Of a DNA stretch of 64,000 nt, positions 41,062 to 50,700 are shown piece after piece; positions within the stretch are counted from its first letter, which is position 1, and each line of letters starts with the position of its first letter. A model generated the notes under the pieces. The model saw only the letters and a program-made list of their open reading frames with translations. It was not told where the DNA came from and did not search any database. The stretch is from contig PGXZ01000002.1 of assembly GCA_002839415.1 (NCBI GenBank), positions 29,199 to 93,198 of the forward strand, written 5' to 3'. This DNA is from Candidatus Saccharibacteria bacterium HGW-Saccharibacteria-1 (GTDB lineage: Bacteria; Patescibacteriota; Saccharimonadia; Saccharimonadales; Saccharimonadaceae). A program made the translations under genes and the position numbers.

Positions 41062-42360
41062 ATGAATATCGCAATTGCTGGATACGGAATAGAGGGCGAA
41101 TCAAACTATAAATATTGGTCAAGTGATAAAAACAATCACATAACGATTTTTAATGAAGTTCAGCCAGAGCGTGAATTGCCGGTTGATAGCAATGCCGTAA
41201 TTGGCGAGAATGCTTTTGAAAAGATGAACGGCTTTGATTTGGTTGTTCGTACAGCCGGATTGGCGCCGCGTAAAATTATAACTGACGGTAAAATTTGGTC
41301 GGCGACTAATGAGTTTTTTGCAAAATGCCCCGCAAAAATAATTGGCGTAACTGGTACAAAGGGTAAGGGGACGACTGCCAGTTTGATTGCTAGTATTTTT
41401 GAGGCAGCCGGCAAAAAAGTCTGGCTACTCGGAAATATTGGCGTGCCATCGCTCGATTCGTTACCGATTATTCAGCCTGATGATATTGTGGTGTACGAGA
41501 TGTCTAGCTTTCAGCTTTGGGATTTAGAACGTTCACCTCATGTTGCTGTTGTGTTGTTGATCGAGCCTGACCATTTAAATGTCCACGATGATTTTGATGA
41601 CTATGTTAAGGCTAAGTCTAATATTAGGAAATATCAAAAAGCAGGTGATCTGTGTATTTTTAATCCGACAAATAAATATTCAGCCCAAATTGCGAAGACT
41701 TCTAACTTAGGTGAGGCCGTTCGTTACGGAATTAAGGCCGACGGCGGTGTTTACGAAAAGGATAATAGTTTTTATCAATCTGAATACAAAATTTGTTCAA
41801 CATTAGCACTTCAGCTAATTGGTCAGCACAATATTGAAAATGCTTGTGCAGCCATAACTGTCGCAAAATTCTTTGAATTAACAGATGATGAAATTGAATC
41901 TGGGTTGCAAAGATTCAAAGGCTTACCGCACAGAATCGAGTTTGTCCGTGATTTGAACGGTGTTTTATATTATAATGACAGTTTTTCGTCGGCCCCATCA
42001 GCTACGATTGCCGCTATGAAATCTTTCGATAAACCTGAAATCGTCGTTCTGGGCGGTGTAGACAAGGGGGCTGATTTTTCGGTTCTAGCGACGGAAATTA
42101 AAAACCGCGATAATATTAAAAAGGTAATTGTGATTGGCGAAATTGGGCAAAAATTAGCCAAAATATTAAAAGATGTAAATTCAGGTTTAGATATTGAAGT
42201 GTCGAATGCTAAGTCGTTACGGCTAATTATTGAGCAAATTCAATTAAGCGTATTACCAGGTGATGTTGTGCTATTCAGCCCAGCCTGTGCAAGTTTTGAT
42301 ATGTTTAAAAACTTTTATGATCGAGGTGATCAATTTAGAGAGATCGTTAATAACTTGTGA
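41062..42360 (+). CDS. murD: UDP-N-acetylmuramoyl-L-alanine--glutamate ligase family (MurD or MurD2-like)
   Basis: 'IIGVTGTKGKGTTASLIASIFEAAGKKVWLLGNIGVPSLD', 'VYEMSSFQLWDLERSPHVAVVLLIEPDHLNVHDDFDDYVKAKSNI', 'VVLGGVDKGADFS', 'LFSPACASFDMFKNFYDRGDQF'. Confidence 0.92.
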   Translation: MNIAIAGYGIEGESNYKYWSSDKNNHITIFNEVQPERELPVDSNAVIGENAFEKMNGFDLVVRTAGLAPRKIITDGKIWSATNEFFAKCPAKIIGVTGTKGKGTTASLIASIFEAAGKKVWLLGNIGVPSLDSLPIIQPDDIVVYEMSSFQLWDLERSPHVAVVLLIEPDHLNVHDDFDDYVKAKSNIRKYQKAGDLCIFNPTNKYSAQIAKTSNLGEAVRYGIKADGGVYEKDNSFYQSEYKICSTLALQLIGQHNIENACAAITVAKFFELTDDEIESGLQRFKGLPHRIEFVRDLNGVLYYNDSFSSAPSATIAAMKSFDKPEIVVLGGVDKGADFSVLATEIKNRDNIKKVIVIGEIGQKLAKILKDVNSGLDIEVSNAKSLRLIIEQIQLSVLPGDVVLFSPACASFDMFKNFYDRGDQFREIVNNL

Positions 42361-43634
42361 ATCGATTCATTTTCAAATCATATTTTTTCGATCAGGCTAG
42401 TAAAACGGCCAGTTTTAATTACGCATTTGAAGACGGCAGGGCCTTTACTGAGAAAGTTGCATTTAAATTAACAGATAATCATAATTACAACCGTGAAACT
42501 CTTGATAGAGCGTTATTTTTATCGTTTATGCTAGTCGGTGTGTCATACTACAAGACTTTTCCTTCAGAAGATGTGTTAATTGATTTTCCGATTGATAAAT
42601 GGCAGGTTAATTTTTTTAATAAAGTTTATCAAGAGGGCTTGGGTCAATTTGCTTATGAGAATGGCTTGAAAAAGGATGATTTGGCGCATTTTGAGGCAAA
42701 CGCAGAATATTCAACAGTCATGGCGCCTAATTACACTGGTTCGGGTACTTTAGCTCTTCAAAGTGGCGGCAAAGACTCTTTATTGACAGCGTCACTTTTG
42801 AAAAGCAAAAGTATTGATTTTGCGGCTTGGTACCTATCGAGCGGTGAAGATTATCCGTCATTATTAGAATTTGTTAGCCCTGAACTGATTATTAGCAATC
42901 GTTTGATTGACCGCAACAATTTAAACCAGGCGCTAGGTGACGGGGCATTAAATGGCCACGTGCCAATAACTTATATTGTTCAAAGTTTCGCTGTTATTCA
43001 AGCGATTCTAATGGGCAAATCGGATATCTTAGTCTCGATAGCTCACGAGGGCGAAGAGCCGCATCACTTTATAGGTGACTTATTAGTTTCGCATCAATGG
43101 TCAAAAACTTGGTTTGCCGAAGAAATGTTTGCTAGCTATGTTGCGCGCTACATTTCGCCAAATATCCGAATCGGATCACCGCTGAGATGCTATAGTGAGC
43201 TACGCGTGGCCGAGTTGTTTGTTGAAAACTCATGGAAACTATATGGCTATAAATTTAGTTCTTGTAACGTTTATAATTATCGTCAAGGGGCTAATAACAA
43301 GACGCTTGGTTGGTGTGGTGATTGTCCAAAATGTGTAAACTCTTATTTGCTATTTGCACCTTTTTTGCCAAAAAATAAACTTTGTAAATTATTTGGTGGC
43401 GTAGATTTGTTCGCGCGGAACGATTTAATTGACACATTCAAGGGTTTACTTGGGGTTGATGGATTTACAAAGCCTTTTGAGTGTATTGGAGAGGTCGACG
43501 AGCTAAGAGTAGCTTATCATATGGCGATCAAAAAATATGATTATCAAAAACTGCCGTTTAAAGTGCCTGAGTCAAATTTTGATTACAAACTGCTGTACCA
43601 AGCTCAAAATTGGGCCCCTAAAGTGTTACAATAG
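42357..43634 (+). CDS. murL: Likely UDP-MurNAc-L-Ala-L-Glu epimerase (MurL-like), PP-loop/Zn-motif protein
   Basis: 4-nt overlap with murD; 'LALQSGGKDSLLTASLL', 'SIAHEGEEPHHF', 'TLGWCGDCPKCVNSYLLFAPFL' resemble the MurL family recalled from the MurD2-MurL pathway. Confidence 0.7.
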   Translation: MNRFIFKSYFFDQASKTASFNYAFEDGRAFTEKVAFKLTDNHNYNRETLDRALFLSFMLVGVSYYKTFPSEDVLIDFPIDKWQVNFFNKVYQEGLGQFAYENGLKKDDLAHFEANAEYSTVMAPNYTGSGTLALQSGGKDSLLTASLLKSKSIDFAAWYLSSGEDYPSLLEFVSPELIISNRLIDRNNLNQALGDGALNGHVPITYIVQSFAVIQAILMGKSDILVSIAHEGEEPHHFIGDLLVSHQWSKTWFAEEMFASYVARYISPNIRIGSPLRCYSELRVAELFVENSWKLYGYKFSSCNVYNYRQGANNKTLGWCGDCPKCVNSYLLFAPFLPKNKLCKLFGGVDLFARNDLIDTFKGLLGVDGFTKPFECIGEVDELRVAYHMAIKKYDYQKLPFKVPESNFDYKLLYQAQNWAPKVLQ

Positions 43635-43639
43635 ATTTA

Positions 43640-44719
43640 ATGCAGCCACTTACAAAAAGATTAACTAATTTATTATCCGAAATTGATGCGGCGTTTTTAC
43701 GTTTGCAGATTACAAAAAAACAAGATGAGCTTGCAGAATTGAACGTGCAACTGTCATCGTCCGAAATTTGGAATAACCCCGTAAACGCTCAAGAGGTGAA
43801 TAAAAAGTTTTCAGCACTTTCAGCTATGGTAGAGCCATGGATAACATTAAAATTCCAAGTAACTGATATGGTCGAGCTAATGCAGCTTGGTGACGACAGC
43901 TTAATGGCTGAATTTGAGCAGCAAGTGAACGCTTTTGAGGCGGAGTTTAGTAAACTTCGCAAAGACCTTTTATTCAACGGTGAATACGACAATCACAATG
44001 CAATCATCAGGCTAAGTGCTGGTGTTGGTGGTACGGATGCTCAGGATTGGACCGAGATGCTAGAGCGAATGTATTTACGTTGGGCGACTAAATCTGATAT
44101 GAAATCCGAAATTATTGAACGCTCGGTCGCTGAAGAGGCGGGGATTAAATCAAGTGTAATAGAAATCACTGGACTAAACGCCTATGGGCGGCTTAGGGGT
44201 GAACATGGTGTTCATCGTTTAGTGCGCCTAAGCCCGTTTAATAGCGATAACCTGCGTCAGACGAGTTTTGCGCTAGTCGAGGTCTTGCCGCAAATCGATA
44301 CCCCAGATGAAGTCCAAATTGACGACAAAGATATCAAGGTTGACGTATATCGTTCGGGCGGCAAGGGTGGCCAATCTGTTAATACGACCGACAGCGCTGT
44401 TCGTGTAACTCATATTCCAACTGGAATTGTTGTGGCGATTCAAAATGAGCGTTCGCAGCTTCAGAATCGTGAAATGGCAATGAAAATTTTACGGTCCAAG
44501 CTAATTCAGCTGCAGCTTGAACAACACGCTTCAAACGTTTCTGAATTGCATGCTGGCGAATCAGCTAATTGGGGCTCGCAGATTAGAAATTATGTCTTGC
44601 ATCCGTATACCATAGTCAAAGATACGCGCACTAAGCACGAGAATCAAAATGCTCAAGGAGTACTTGATGGCGACATTGATGAGTTTTCCGAAGCGTACTT
44701 GGAATCACTTCAGCAATAA
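43640..44719 (+). CDS. prfB: Peptide chain release factor 2
   Basis: 'RLVRLSPFNSDNLRQTSF' (SPF motif of RF2), '[25 protein letters not shown]' (GGQ). Confidence 0.95.
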   Translation: MQPLTKRLTNLLSEIDAAFLRLQITKKQDELAELNVQLSSSEIWNNPVNAQEVNKKFSALSAMVEPWITLKFQVTDMVELMQLGDDSLMAEFEQQVNAFEAEFSKLRKDLLFNGEYDNHNAIIRLSAGVGGTDAQDWTEMLERMYLRWATKSDMKSEIIERSVAEEAGIKSSVIEITGLNAYGRLRGEHGVHRLVRLSPFNSDNLRQTSFALVEVLPQIDTPDEVQIDDKDIKVDVYRSGGKGGQSVNTTDSAVRVTHIPTGIVVAIQNERSQLQNREMAMKILRSKLIQLQLEQHASNVSELHAGESANWGSQIRNYVLHPYTIVKDTRTKHENQNAQGVLDGDIDEFSEAYLESLQQ

Positions 44720-44725
44720 CAAAGT

Positions 44726-45457
44726 TTATTTAACTTCCGTTCCGCCCCATTCAACAACCGTAAAGCCTTTTCGCTCAAATGAACTGATTGTTTGTGGTTT
44801 GATTTGCTGATATTTGTCAACTGCTTTATAAACCATAAATACGCGCAATATCGAATCAGGAGCAGGCGAGATTGATAATTTTGCGCCGTCGGTATAGTCT
44901 TTGCCGGCAAAATGGATTAAATTATATTTATTGTTTTCCATTTTAGGCAACCAAAATACTATCATTTCGTTATATTCTTTGGCGGTTAACCCTAAGTCTT
45001 TTAATGTTTTTTGTAAAAAAGATTTTGTGTCATAACCTGTTACGACAAAACCTGTGTCGAACTTTGAATAGTCAGTTTTCGATTTACCCTCCCAGAATAA
45101 ATAACTATATGCAAGTCCATCAGCGTGATTAATTAAACTACCATCGGTTTTGGCGGTAACATCCCAGCCATTTAATGTTTTATTGTAGTCTGGATATGTT
45201 GACGTTAGCTTTCCGTCATAAAATAGTTTAACGCTAACATCTTCTGTCTTAGTTGGGTATAGATAAATCACTGGCTTCATTATCGTTATCGAACCATCAT
45301 CAGGTCTAGACTCAGTATATTCTTCGGAAGTATTCTCGATATAAACTTGGTATGCAAACACACTTCCAGACACCAAAAACAATATCGCCAAGATAAAAGT
45401 AAAGATTAAAGCCGTTCTTTTAATATTTTTCTTTGTCTTTTTGTTAGATTTAGGCAT
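44726..45457 (-). CDS. Membrane-anchored protein with a KPVIYLYP motif, function unknown
   Basis: 'MPKSNKKTKKNIKRTALIFTFILAILFLVSG' TM anchor, 'ITIMKPVIYLYPTKTEDVSVKL', 'TVVEWGGTEVK'; internal ATG used rather than the 45583 start that overlaps ftsE. Confidence 0.75.
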   Translation of the reverse strand: MPKSNKKTKKNIKRTALIFTFILAILFLVSGSVFAYQVYIENTSEEYTESRPDDGSITIMKPVIYLYPTKTEDVSVKLFYDGKLTSTYPDYNKTLNGWDVTAKTDGSLINHADGLAYSYLFWEGKSKTDYSKFDTGFVVTGYDTKSFLQKTLKDLGLTAKEYNEMIVFWLPKMENNKYNLIHFAGKDYTDGAKLSISPAPDSILRVFMVYKAVDKYQQIKPQTISSFERKGFTVVEWGGTEVK

Positions 45458-45558
45458 TATTTCCTCTAAACTTTTATATTTATTTTTAAAGTATAGCACT
45501 TTTATTATCTTTTTTTCATTTTTATTGATAATGCTTGTTATGTTATAATTATCATTGA

Positions 45559-46242
45559 ATGATATTGCTTGATAGGGTAACAAAATCGTACGGTAAGGAT
45601 CTAAATCCGGCTATAAATCGGATTAGTTTGTTTATCGAGCCGCGTGAGTTTGTTATTTTAGTTGGGACTAGCGGTGCTGGCAAGTCGACACTATTAAAGC
45701 TTTTAACTCGTGAAGAAAAACCAACTAGCGGTAAAATCGTGGTTGGTGGAATTGATTATGACACCCTAAAAGACAGAGATATTCCAATGTTACGCCGTAA
45801 AATTGGCGTAGTTTTTCAGGATTTTAAATTATTACCACAGCGAACTGTTTTTGAAAACGTCGCCTTTGCACTAGAGATTGCCGGTATGACGCGCCACGAG
45901 ATTAAAAACACCGTGCCAAAAGTAATTGAACTGGTTGGTTTAACTGGCAAGGAAAAACAGTTTCCGCATCAATTATCTGGGGGCGAACGGCAGCGCGTAG
46001 CAATCGCTAGGGCAGTAGTACGACAGCCAAAAATTCTAATTGCCGACGAGCCAACCGGTAACCTTGATCCGCGCCACAGCTGGGATATTATTCGCTTACT
46101 TGAAAAAATCAATAAATACGGCACGACGGTGTTGCTGACAACCCACAATGCTGAGATTGTAAACAAGCTAAAGCGACGCGTTATTACACTTGAACACGGT
46201 AAAATTACCGGCGATCAAGCGCAGGGGAGCTACAGACAATGA
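45559..46242 (+). CDS. ftsE: Cell division ATP-binding protein FtsE
   Basis: 'MILLDRVTKSYGKDLNPAINRISLFIEPREFVILVGTSGAGKSTLLKLL', 'LSGGERQRVAIARAVVRQPKILIADEPTGNLD'; directly followed by ftsX. Confidence 0.95.
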   Translation: MILLDRVTKSYGKDLNPAINRISLFIEPREFVILVGTSGAGKSTLLKLLTREEKPTSGKIVVGGIDYDTLKDRDIPMLRRKIGVVFQDFKLLPQRTVFENVAFALEIAGMTRHEIKNTVPKVIELVGLTGKEKQFPHQLSGGERQRVAIARAVVRQPKILIADEPTGNLDPRHSWDIIRLLEKINKYGTTVLLTTHNAEIVNKLKRRVITLEHGKITGDQAQGSYRQ

Positions 46243-47222
46243 TATCCAAGAAAAAAGCCGATTCAAAATCAATTGCAAAGCAAAAACGAAACAAACGCAA
46301 ATTGCTTTCGTTTGCCAGGGTTTGTCGCTATGGCTTGGATAGCTTTGTTCGCAACTCTTGGCTATCCGTTGCGGCCACGGCTGTTATGACGATTACATTA
46401 TTGATCATTTTTGTTGCATTTATTGCCCAAAATATCTTAACCGATACGGTCGGCGAGCTTCGCAACAAGGTTGACATGTCGATTTATCTTAAAACTGAAA
46501 CAACCGACGAACAGGCAGCTGCAATATCAAAATTGCTTAAAAAACTACCATCAGTCAGAACTGTAACGTACGTCAGTGCAGCTAAAGCTAGGGAACAAAT
46601 TGTAGAGACGAATAAAAATAACAGTGACGTCCTCGAGGCGCTAAAGGTTGCGACTAATAAAAACCCAGCGACGCTTCGAATTGTAGTTAATGATATAAAT
46701 AACACCGCAGAGCTTGAAAAATTTGCTGAAAATAATGCCATATTGCAACGCTCAATCAACCAAGATTACAAGCCGTCCTTTGCGGGTGAGCGGCGCGAGA
46801 CTATCAAATCAATTGGTCGGGCGGTTAATTTTGCACAGGAGGTTGGTATTATAGCCGGTTCTATATTTGTAGCCATTTCATCTTTAATTATCTTTAATAC
46901 TATCCGCATGGCAATATTTAACCGCAAGGAAGAAATCCAGATGATGAAGCTGATTGGGGCTGACCAGTCGTTTATAAGGGGTCCATTCTTGATTGAGTCT
47001 ATAATATATGGCTTTATTGCGGCCTTGATTGCAACAGGTTTAGGCGTTACGGGCTTTTTCCGATCATCCGAGCTGCTGGCTAGCTATCAGATTTCAGTAC
47101 AACCAACGCTTAGTTTGATTACTGTCTATTGGCCAGTCGTTTTGTTGAGTATGATTGTATTAGGTGCTTTTATAGGCATTGTTTCATCGTTATTTGCGAC
47201 ACATCGCTATCTTAAATTATAA
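46239..47222 (+). CDS. ftsX: Cell division permease FtsX
   Basis: 4 TM topology, 'GLDSFVRNSWLSVAATAVMTITLLIIF', 'IFNTIRMAIFNRKEEIQMMKLIGADQSFIRGPFLIESIIYG'. Confidence 0.94.
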   Translation: MISKKKADSKSIAKQKRNKRKLLSFARVCRYGLDSFVRNSWLSVAATAVMTITLLIIFVAFIAQNILTDTVGELRNKVDMSIYLKTETTDEQAAAISKLLKKLPSVRTVTYVSAAKAREQIVETNKNNSDVLEALKVATNKNPATLRIVVNDINNTAELEKFAENNAILQRSINQDYKPSFAGERRETIKSIGRAVNFAQEVGIIAGSIFVAISSLIIFNTIRMAIFNRKEEIQMMKLIGADQSFIRGPFLIESIIYGFIAALIATGLGVTGFFRSSELLASYQISVQPTLSLITVYWPVVLLSMIVLGAFIGIVSSLFATHRYLKL

Positions 47223-47278
47223 GCACAAGCTTTTTAGGGTTGATTTGTTATCATTCTTATGTTAAAATTTAATGTAAT

Positions 47279-48460
47279 ATGAAACTGCGTTCCACCACAC
47301 CAGCTTCGATCAATTTACCGGGTAAAATGTTGCTCGTTCTGTCAATTTTGGTAATTGCCGCTGCCGTACCAATTCAGATGATGAGTCGTCCGGCTTTGGC
47401 GGATGAATATGACGACAAAATTAGCGCGCTTCAATCAGAAATTGCACAGTTCAAGGCCGAGAGTGATCGCTTAAATAGCCAGGCGGCGTCTTTGCAAAAC
47501 GCGCTTGCACAATTAGGCAGTGAAAAAGCAGCTATCCAGACTCAAATTGACCTTAGTCAAGCAAAACACGATAAATTGGTTGCTGATATTACAGCGACGG
47601 AAAAAAAGATTGTTGATAACCAAGACGCACTTGGGACTACGATCGCCAACCTTTATGTTGATGATAAAATTTCACCAATTGAAATGATTGCAAGTAGCAG
47701 CAATATTAGCGAATTTATGGACAAGCAAGAATATCGTAATTCTGTCCGTGACCAGCTAACATCTACAATCTCAAAGATAAAAGAATTAAAAGCTATGCTG
47801 AGCACTCAAAAAGCGGATGTAGAAAAAGTCTTGGCCGATCAAAAAGAACAGCGCAGTTCGCTAGCTGCAAAACAAAACGAACAGCAGTCGTTGCTTGACA
47901 AGACAAAGGGCGACGAAGCTAGTTATCAGCAGATGATTGGCAATAATCAGGCTGCTATTGCCGAAGCAAAGGCTACGCAAGCTTTGATGAATGCGAGGTT
48001 TGCTAGTGCTGGCGGCGGTACATTGATAGATACTGGTTCTTTAGGGGATTATCCATGGAATCAATCAAACTGTTGGATGTCAGGTTATTGGTCAATGGGC
48101 GGTGCTGATGGTAACGGTGGCGACGGTCGTGGTTATGGCTGTCGGCAATGTGCAAGCTATGTCGCTTGGAAAATAGCAAAAGTTACTGGTAAATATTATT
48201 CATGGGGCAATGCAGTCAATTTTACTCAAAGCGCGATTAACGCTGGATACAAAGAAGGTGCGCCACAAGCTGGTTCGATTGCTGTAATGGATCCCGCGAC
48301 CTCAGGTGCATCAGAGGGGCACGTTGCTTGGGTAGAGGCGGTTAATGGGAATACTATTACGATTAGTCAGTATAATTACAATTACGGCGCCGGTTATGGT
48401 ATGTATAGCATGATGAACATGTCGGCTAGTGCGTTTGACCATTACGTCCATATAAAATAG
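47279..48460 (+). CDS. Coiled-coil secreted protein with C-terminal CHAP amidase domain (PcsB-like)
   Basis: Signal peptide, long coiled coil, 'YGCRQCASYVAWKIAKVTGKYYSWGNAVNFTQSAINAGYKEGAPQAGSIAVMDP...GHVAWVEAV' (CHAP Cys/His). Confidence 0.9.
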   Translation: MKLRSTTPASINLPGKMLLVLSILVIAAAVPIQMMSRPALADEYDDKISALQSEIAQFKAESDRLNSQAASLQNALAQLGSEKAAIQTQIDLSQAKHDKLVADITATEKKIVDNQDALGTTIANLYVDDKISPIEMIASSSNISEFMDKQEYRNSVRDQLTSTISKIKELKAMLSTQKADVEKVLADQKEQRSSLAAKQNEQQSLLDKTKGDEASYQQMIGNNQAAIAEAKATQALMNARFASAGGGTLIDTGSLGDYPWNQSNCWMSGYWSMGGADGNGGDGRGYGCRQCASYVAWKIAKVTGKYYSWGNAVNFTQSAINAGYKEGAPQAGSIAVMDPATSGASEGHVAWVEAVNGNTITISQYNYNYGAGYGMYSMMNMSASAFDHYVHIK

Positions 48461-48556
48461 CAATTCTTAGAAAGCATAACTTTTATAACGTAACTTTTAA
48501 TTAGTGCGCTATAATTATATATAGTAAAAAATCGATGTCAGATTAGGGGATAGTTA

Positions 48557-49828
48557 ATGACCGAAGACCAGCCAAAAGTAGCTCAAGCAAATCATCATGT
48601 ATCAAAAAAAGCGCACAAGCGGAAGATGAAAAAGCCTGAATATAAAAAAGATCAAAATCAGCTGATGGTATTTATCTTTGTCGTATCAATGGCGCTGTCG
48701 GTCGCGCTTGGATATACGGCCGGTACTTATAACCGTCAAATAATTGCGATTATCAATCCTTTGTTCGGTGGACGATCTTATTCGGCAAATATCGATTTTA
48801 GCTCTCTACAGGCCACGTATGATCAACTTGCTAGTAAATTTGATGGTAGCCTGGATAAGACTAAATTGATTGAAGGCGCGAATCGTGGGCTAGTCGAGGC
48901 GGCGGGTGATGATTATACGGCTTATATGAGCGCAACTGAATCGACTGATTTCAATAATAGTCTATCTGGTAATATTGGCGGCGGCATTGGTGCCGAGGTT
49001 GGTATAAAAAATAATAAGGTAACCATTATTAGAACTTTAAAGGGTAATCCAGCTGAAAAAGTTGGTTTAATGGCTAATGATGTTATATTGAAGGTTAATG
49101 ATCAGGCGACGGGTGGTTGGACGGTAGAAAAGGCGGTAGGCTTGATTAGAGGTGAAAAAGGTACGACTGTTAAAATAAGCATCTTGAGGGGTACTGAAGT
49201 AAAAGAATTTACGATTACCAGGGATACTATCAACAATCCAAGCGTCGAGAGTGAAGTAGTTGATGGTATTGGCATAATGACTATCTCGAGGTTTGACGAG
49301 CAAACTGGAGTGCTGGCAAGGTCTGCAGCGCAAGACTTTAAAAAGCAGGGTGTAAAGGGCGTCGTGCTTGACCTTAGGGGTAATGGCGGTGGCTACGTTG
49401 AGGCTGGAAAAGACGTTGCGAGTTTGTGGTTGAATGATAAGATTATTGTTACCGAAAGAGTTGACGGCGTCATTAAGGTAACCGTAAAATCTGGTAAAAA
49501 TGCAATATTAGAGGGTTTGCCTACGACCGTTGTAGTTAACGGAAGTAGCGCTAGTGCTAGCGAAATTGTGGCTGGCGCTCTAAAAGATTATGGTGTAGCC
49601 AAGCTTGTTGGTGAAAAAACTTTTGGCAAAGGTAGTGTTCAGCAATTGGTTGATCTTAGCGGCGGTTCTCAGTTAAAAGTCACAGTTGCTAGGTGGTATA
49701 CTCCAAAAGGCAAAAATATTAACAAAGAGGGGATAACGCCGGATACGGTTGTGTCTATTAGTCAACAGGACATTGACAGTAATATTGACCCTCAACTTGA
49801 TGCAGCAAAAAAGGCATTAGGCTTATAA
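48557..49828 (+). CDS. ctpA: Carboxyl-terminal processing protease (S41, PDZ)
   Basis: 'DDYTAYMSATESTDFNNSLSGNIGGGIGAEVG', PDZ, 'GVVLDLRGNGGGYVEAG', 'NGSSASASEIVAGALKDYGVAKLVGEKTFGKGSVQ'. Confidence 0.95.
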   Translation: MTEDQPKVAQANHHVSKKAHKRKMKKPEYKKDQNQLMVFIFVVSMALSVALGYTAGTYNRQIIAIINPLFGGRSYSANIDFSSLQATYDQLASKFDGSLDKTKLIEGANRGLVEAAGDDYTAYMSATESTDFNNSLSGNIGGGIGAEVGIKNNKVTIIRTLKGNPAEKVGLMANDVILKVNDQATGGWTVEKAVGLIRGEKGTTVKISILRGTEVKEFTITRDTINNPSVESEVVDGIGIMTISRFDEQTGVLARSAAQDFKKQGVKGVVLDLRGNGGGYVEAGKDVASLWLNDKIIVTERVDGVIKVTVKSGKNAILEGLPTTVVVNGSSASASEIVAGALKDYGVAKLVGEKTFGKGSVQQLVDLSGGSQLKVTVARWYTPKGKNINKEGITPDTVVSISQQDIDSNIDPQLDAAKKALGL

Positions 49829-49870
49829 CGCTTGTGTTTTTTAGCACTAGTGTAGTAACATAGAGGTAAT

Positions 49871-50263
49871 ATGGAAACAAAGAAAAAAATTTTACTAGTA
49901 GAAGATGATACAGCCTTATCAAATGTTTACAAGTCACGTCTGGATATGGAGGGCTTTGAAACTCACGCTGTCAGCAATGGCGAAGATGCCTTATCTGCCG
50001 CAGTGCAGCTTAAACCTGATTTGATACTGCTTGATGCAATGATGCCAAAAATTAGCGGTTTTGATGTATTGGATATTCTTCGCAATACTCCCGAGACCAA
50101 AGATATTCGAATTATCATGCTGACCGCACTTAGCCAGCCAAAAGACAAAGAACGGGCGGAGTCCCTAGGCGTAGATGATTACCTAGTCAAATCGCAGGTT
50201 GTAATTGGCGATGTCGTCGAGCGCGTTAAGTTCCACTTAGGCCTCTTAAAACACGAACAATAA
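49871..50263 (+). CDS. Single-domain response regulator (REC only)
   Basis: 'KILLVEDDTALSNVYKSRLDMEGFE', 'PDLILLDAMMPKISGFDVL', 'IIMLTALSQPKDKERAESLGVDDYLVK'. Confidence 0.92.
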   Translation: METKKKILLVEDDTALSNVYKSRLDMEGFETHAVSNGEDALSAAVQLKPDLILLDAMMPKISGFDVLDILRNTPETKDIRIIMLTALSQPKDKERAESLGVDDYLVKSQVVIGDVVERVKFHLGLLKHEQ

Positions 50264-50286
50264 ATTGATTGTTTAAATCTAAAATT

Positions 50287-50317
50287 AAAATAACTTCTCT
50301 GAGCGAGAAGTTATTTT
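50287..50317. terminator. Bidirectional terminator between the response regulator and rpmA
   Basis: aaaataacttctc-tgagc-gagaagttatttt, A- and T-flanked. Confidence 0.9.
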
Positions 50318-50336
50318 AATTTGTATTATCAGTAGG

Positions 50337-50612
50337 TTAATTACTGACAATAACTTGAGTACGAGGTACTGTTTTGCCGGTAAAACGACTCTTGCGAACC
50401 TTTTTGAAGCTTACGACTCCATCAACGGCTGCGTGAATAGTAAAATCACGGCTAATGAATGTACCAGGACCAGCAATCTTCGATGAACCTGTTTGACGTA
50501 CTAGAACTTCGCCAGTACTGACTTTTTGGCCACCAAAACGCTTGACGCCTAATCGACGACCGGCGTTATTATGAATATTTTTTGCTGAGCCGCCTGCTTT
50601 AACGTGTGACAT
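50337..50612 (-). CDS. rpmA: 50S ribosomal protein L27
   Basis: 'HVKAGGSAKNIHNNAGRRLGVKRFGGQKVSTGEVLVRQTGSSKIAGPG'. Confidence 0.93.
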   Translation of the reverse strand: MSHVKAGGSAKNIHNNAGRRLGVKRFGGQKVSTGEVLVRQTGSSKIAGPGTFISRDFTIHAAVDGVVSFKKVRKSRFTGKTVPRTQVIVSN

Positions 50613-50700
50613 GGAATAACTCCTTGAACTTTTATATCAAAATCTAATTAACTATATCAAAAATTAGAGGCAGCGTCAAGGTGTTTAATGGGGTAGCTGG

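Noticed and set aside
45458-45583. N-terminal extension of the KPVIYLYP protein to 45583
   Set aside because: It would overlap the ftsE start and precedes the natural basic/TM N-terminus; the internal ATG at 45457 is better.
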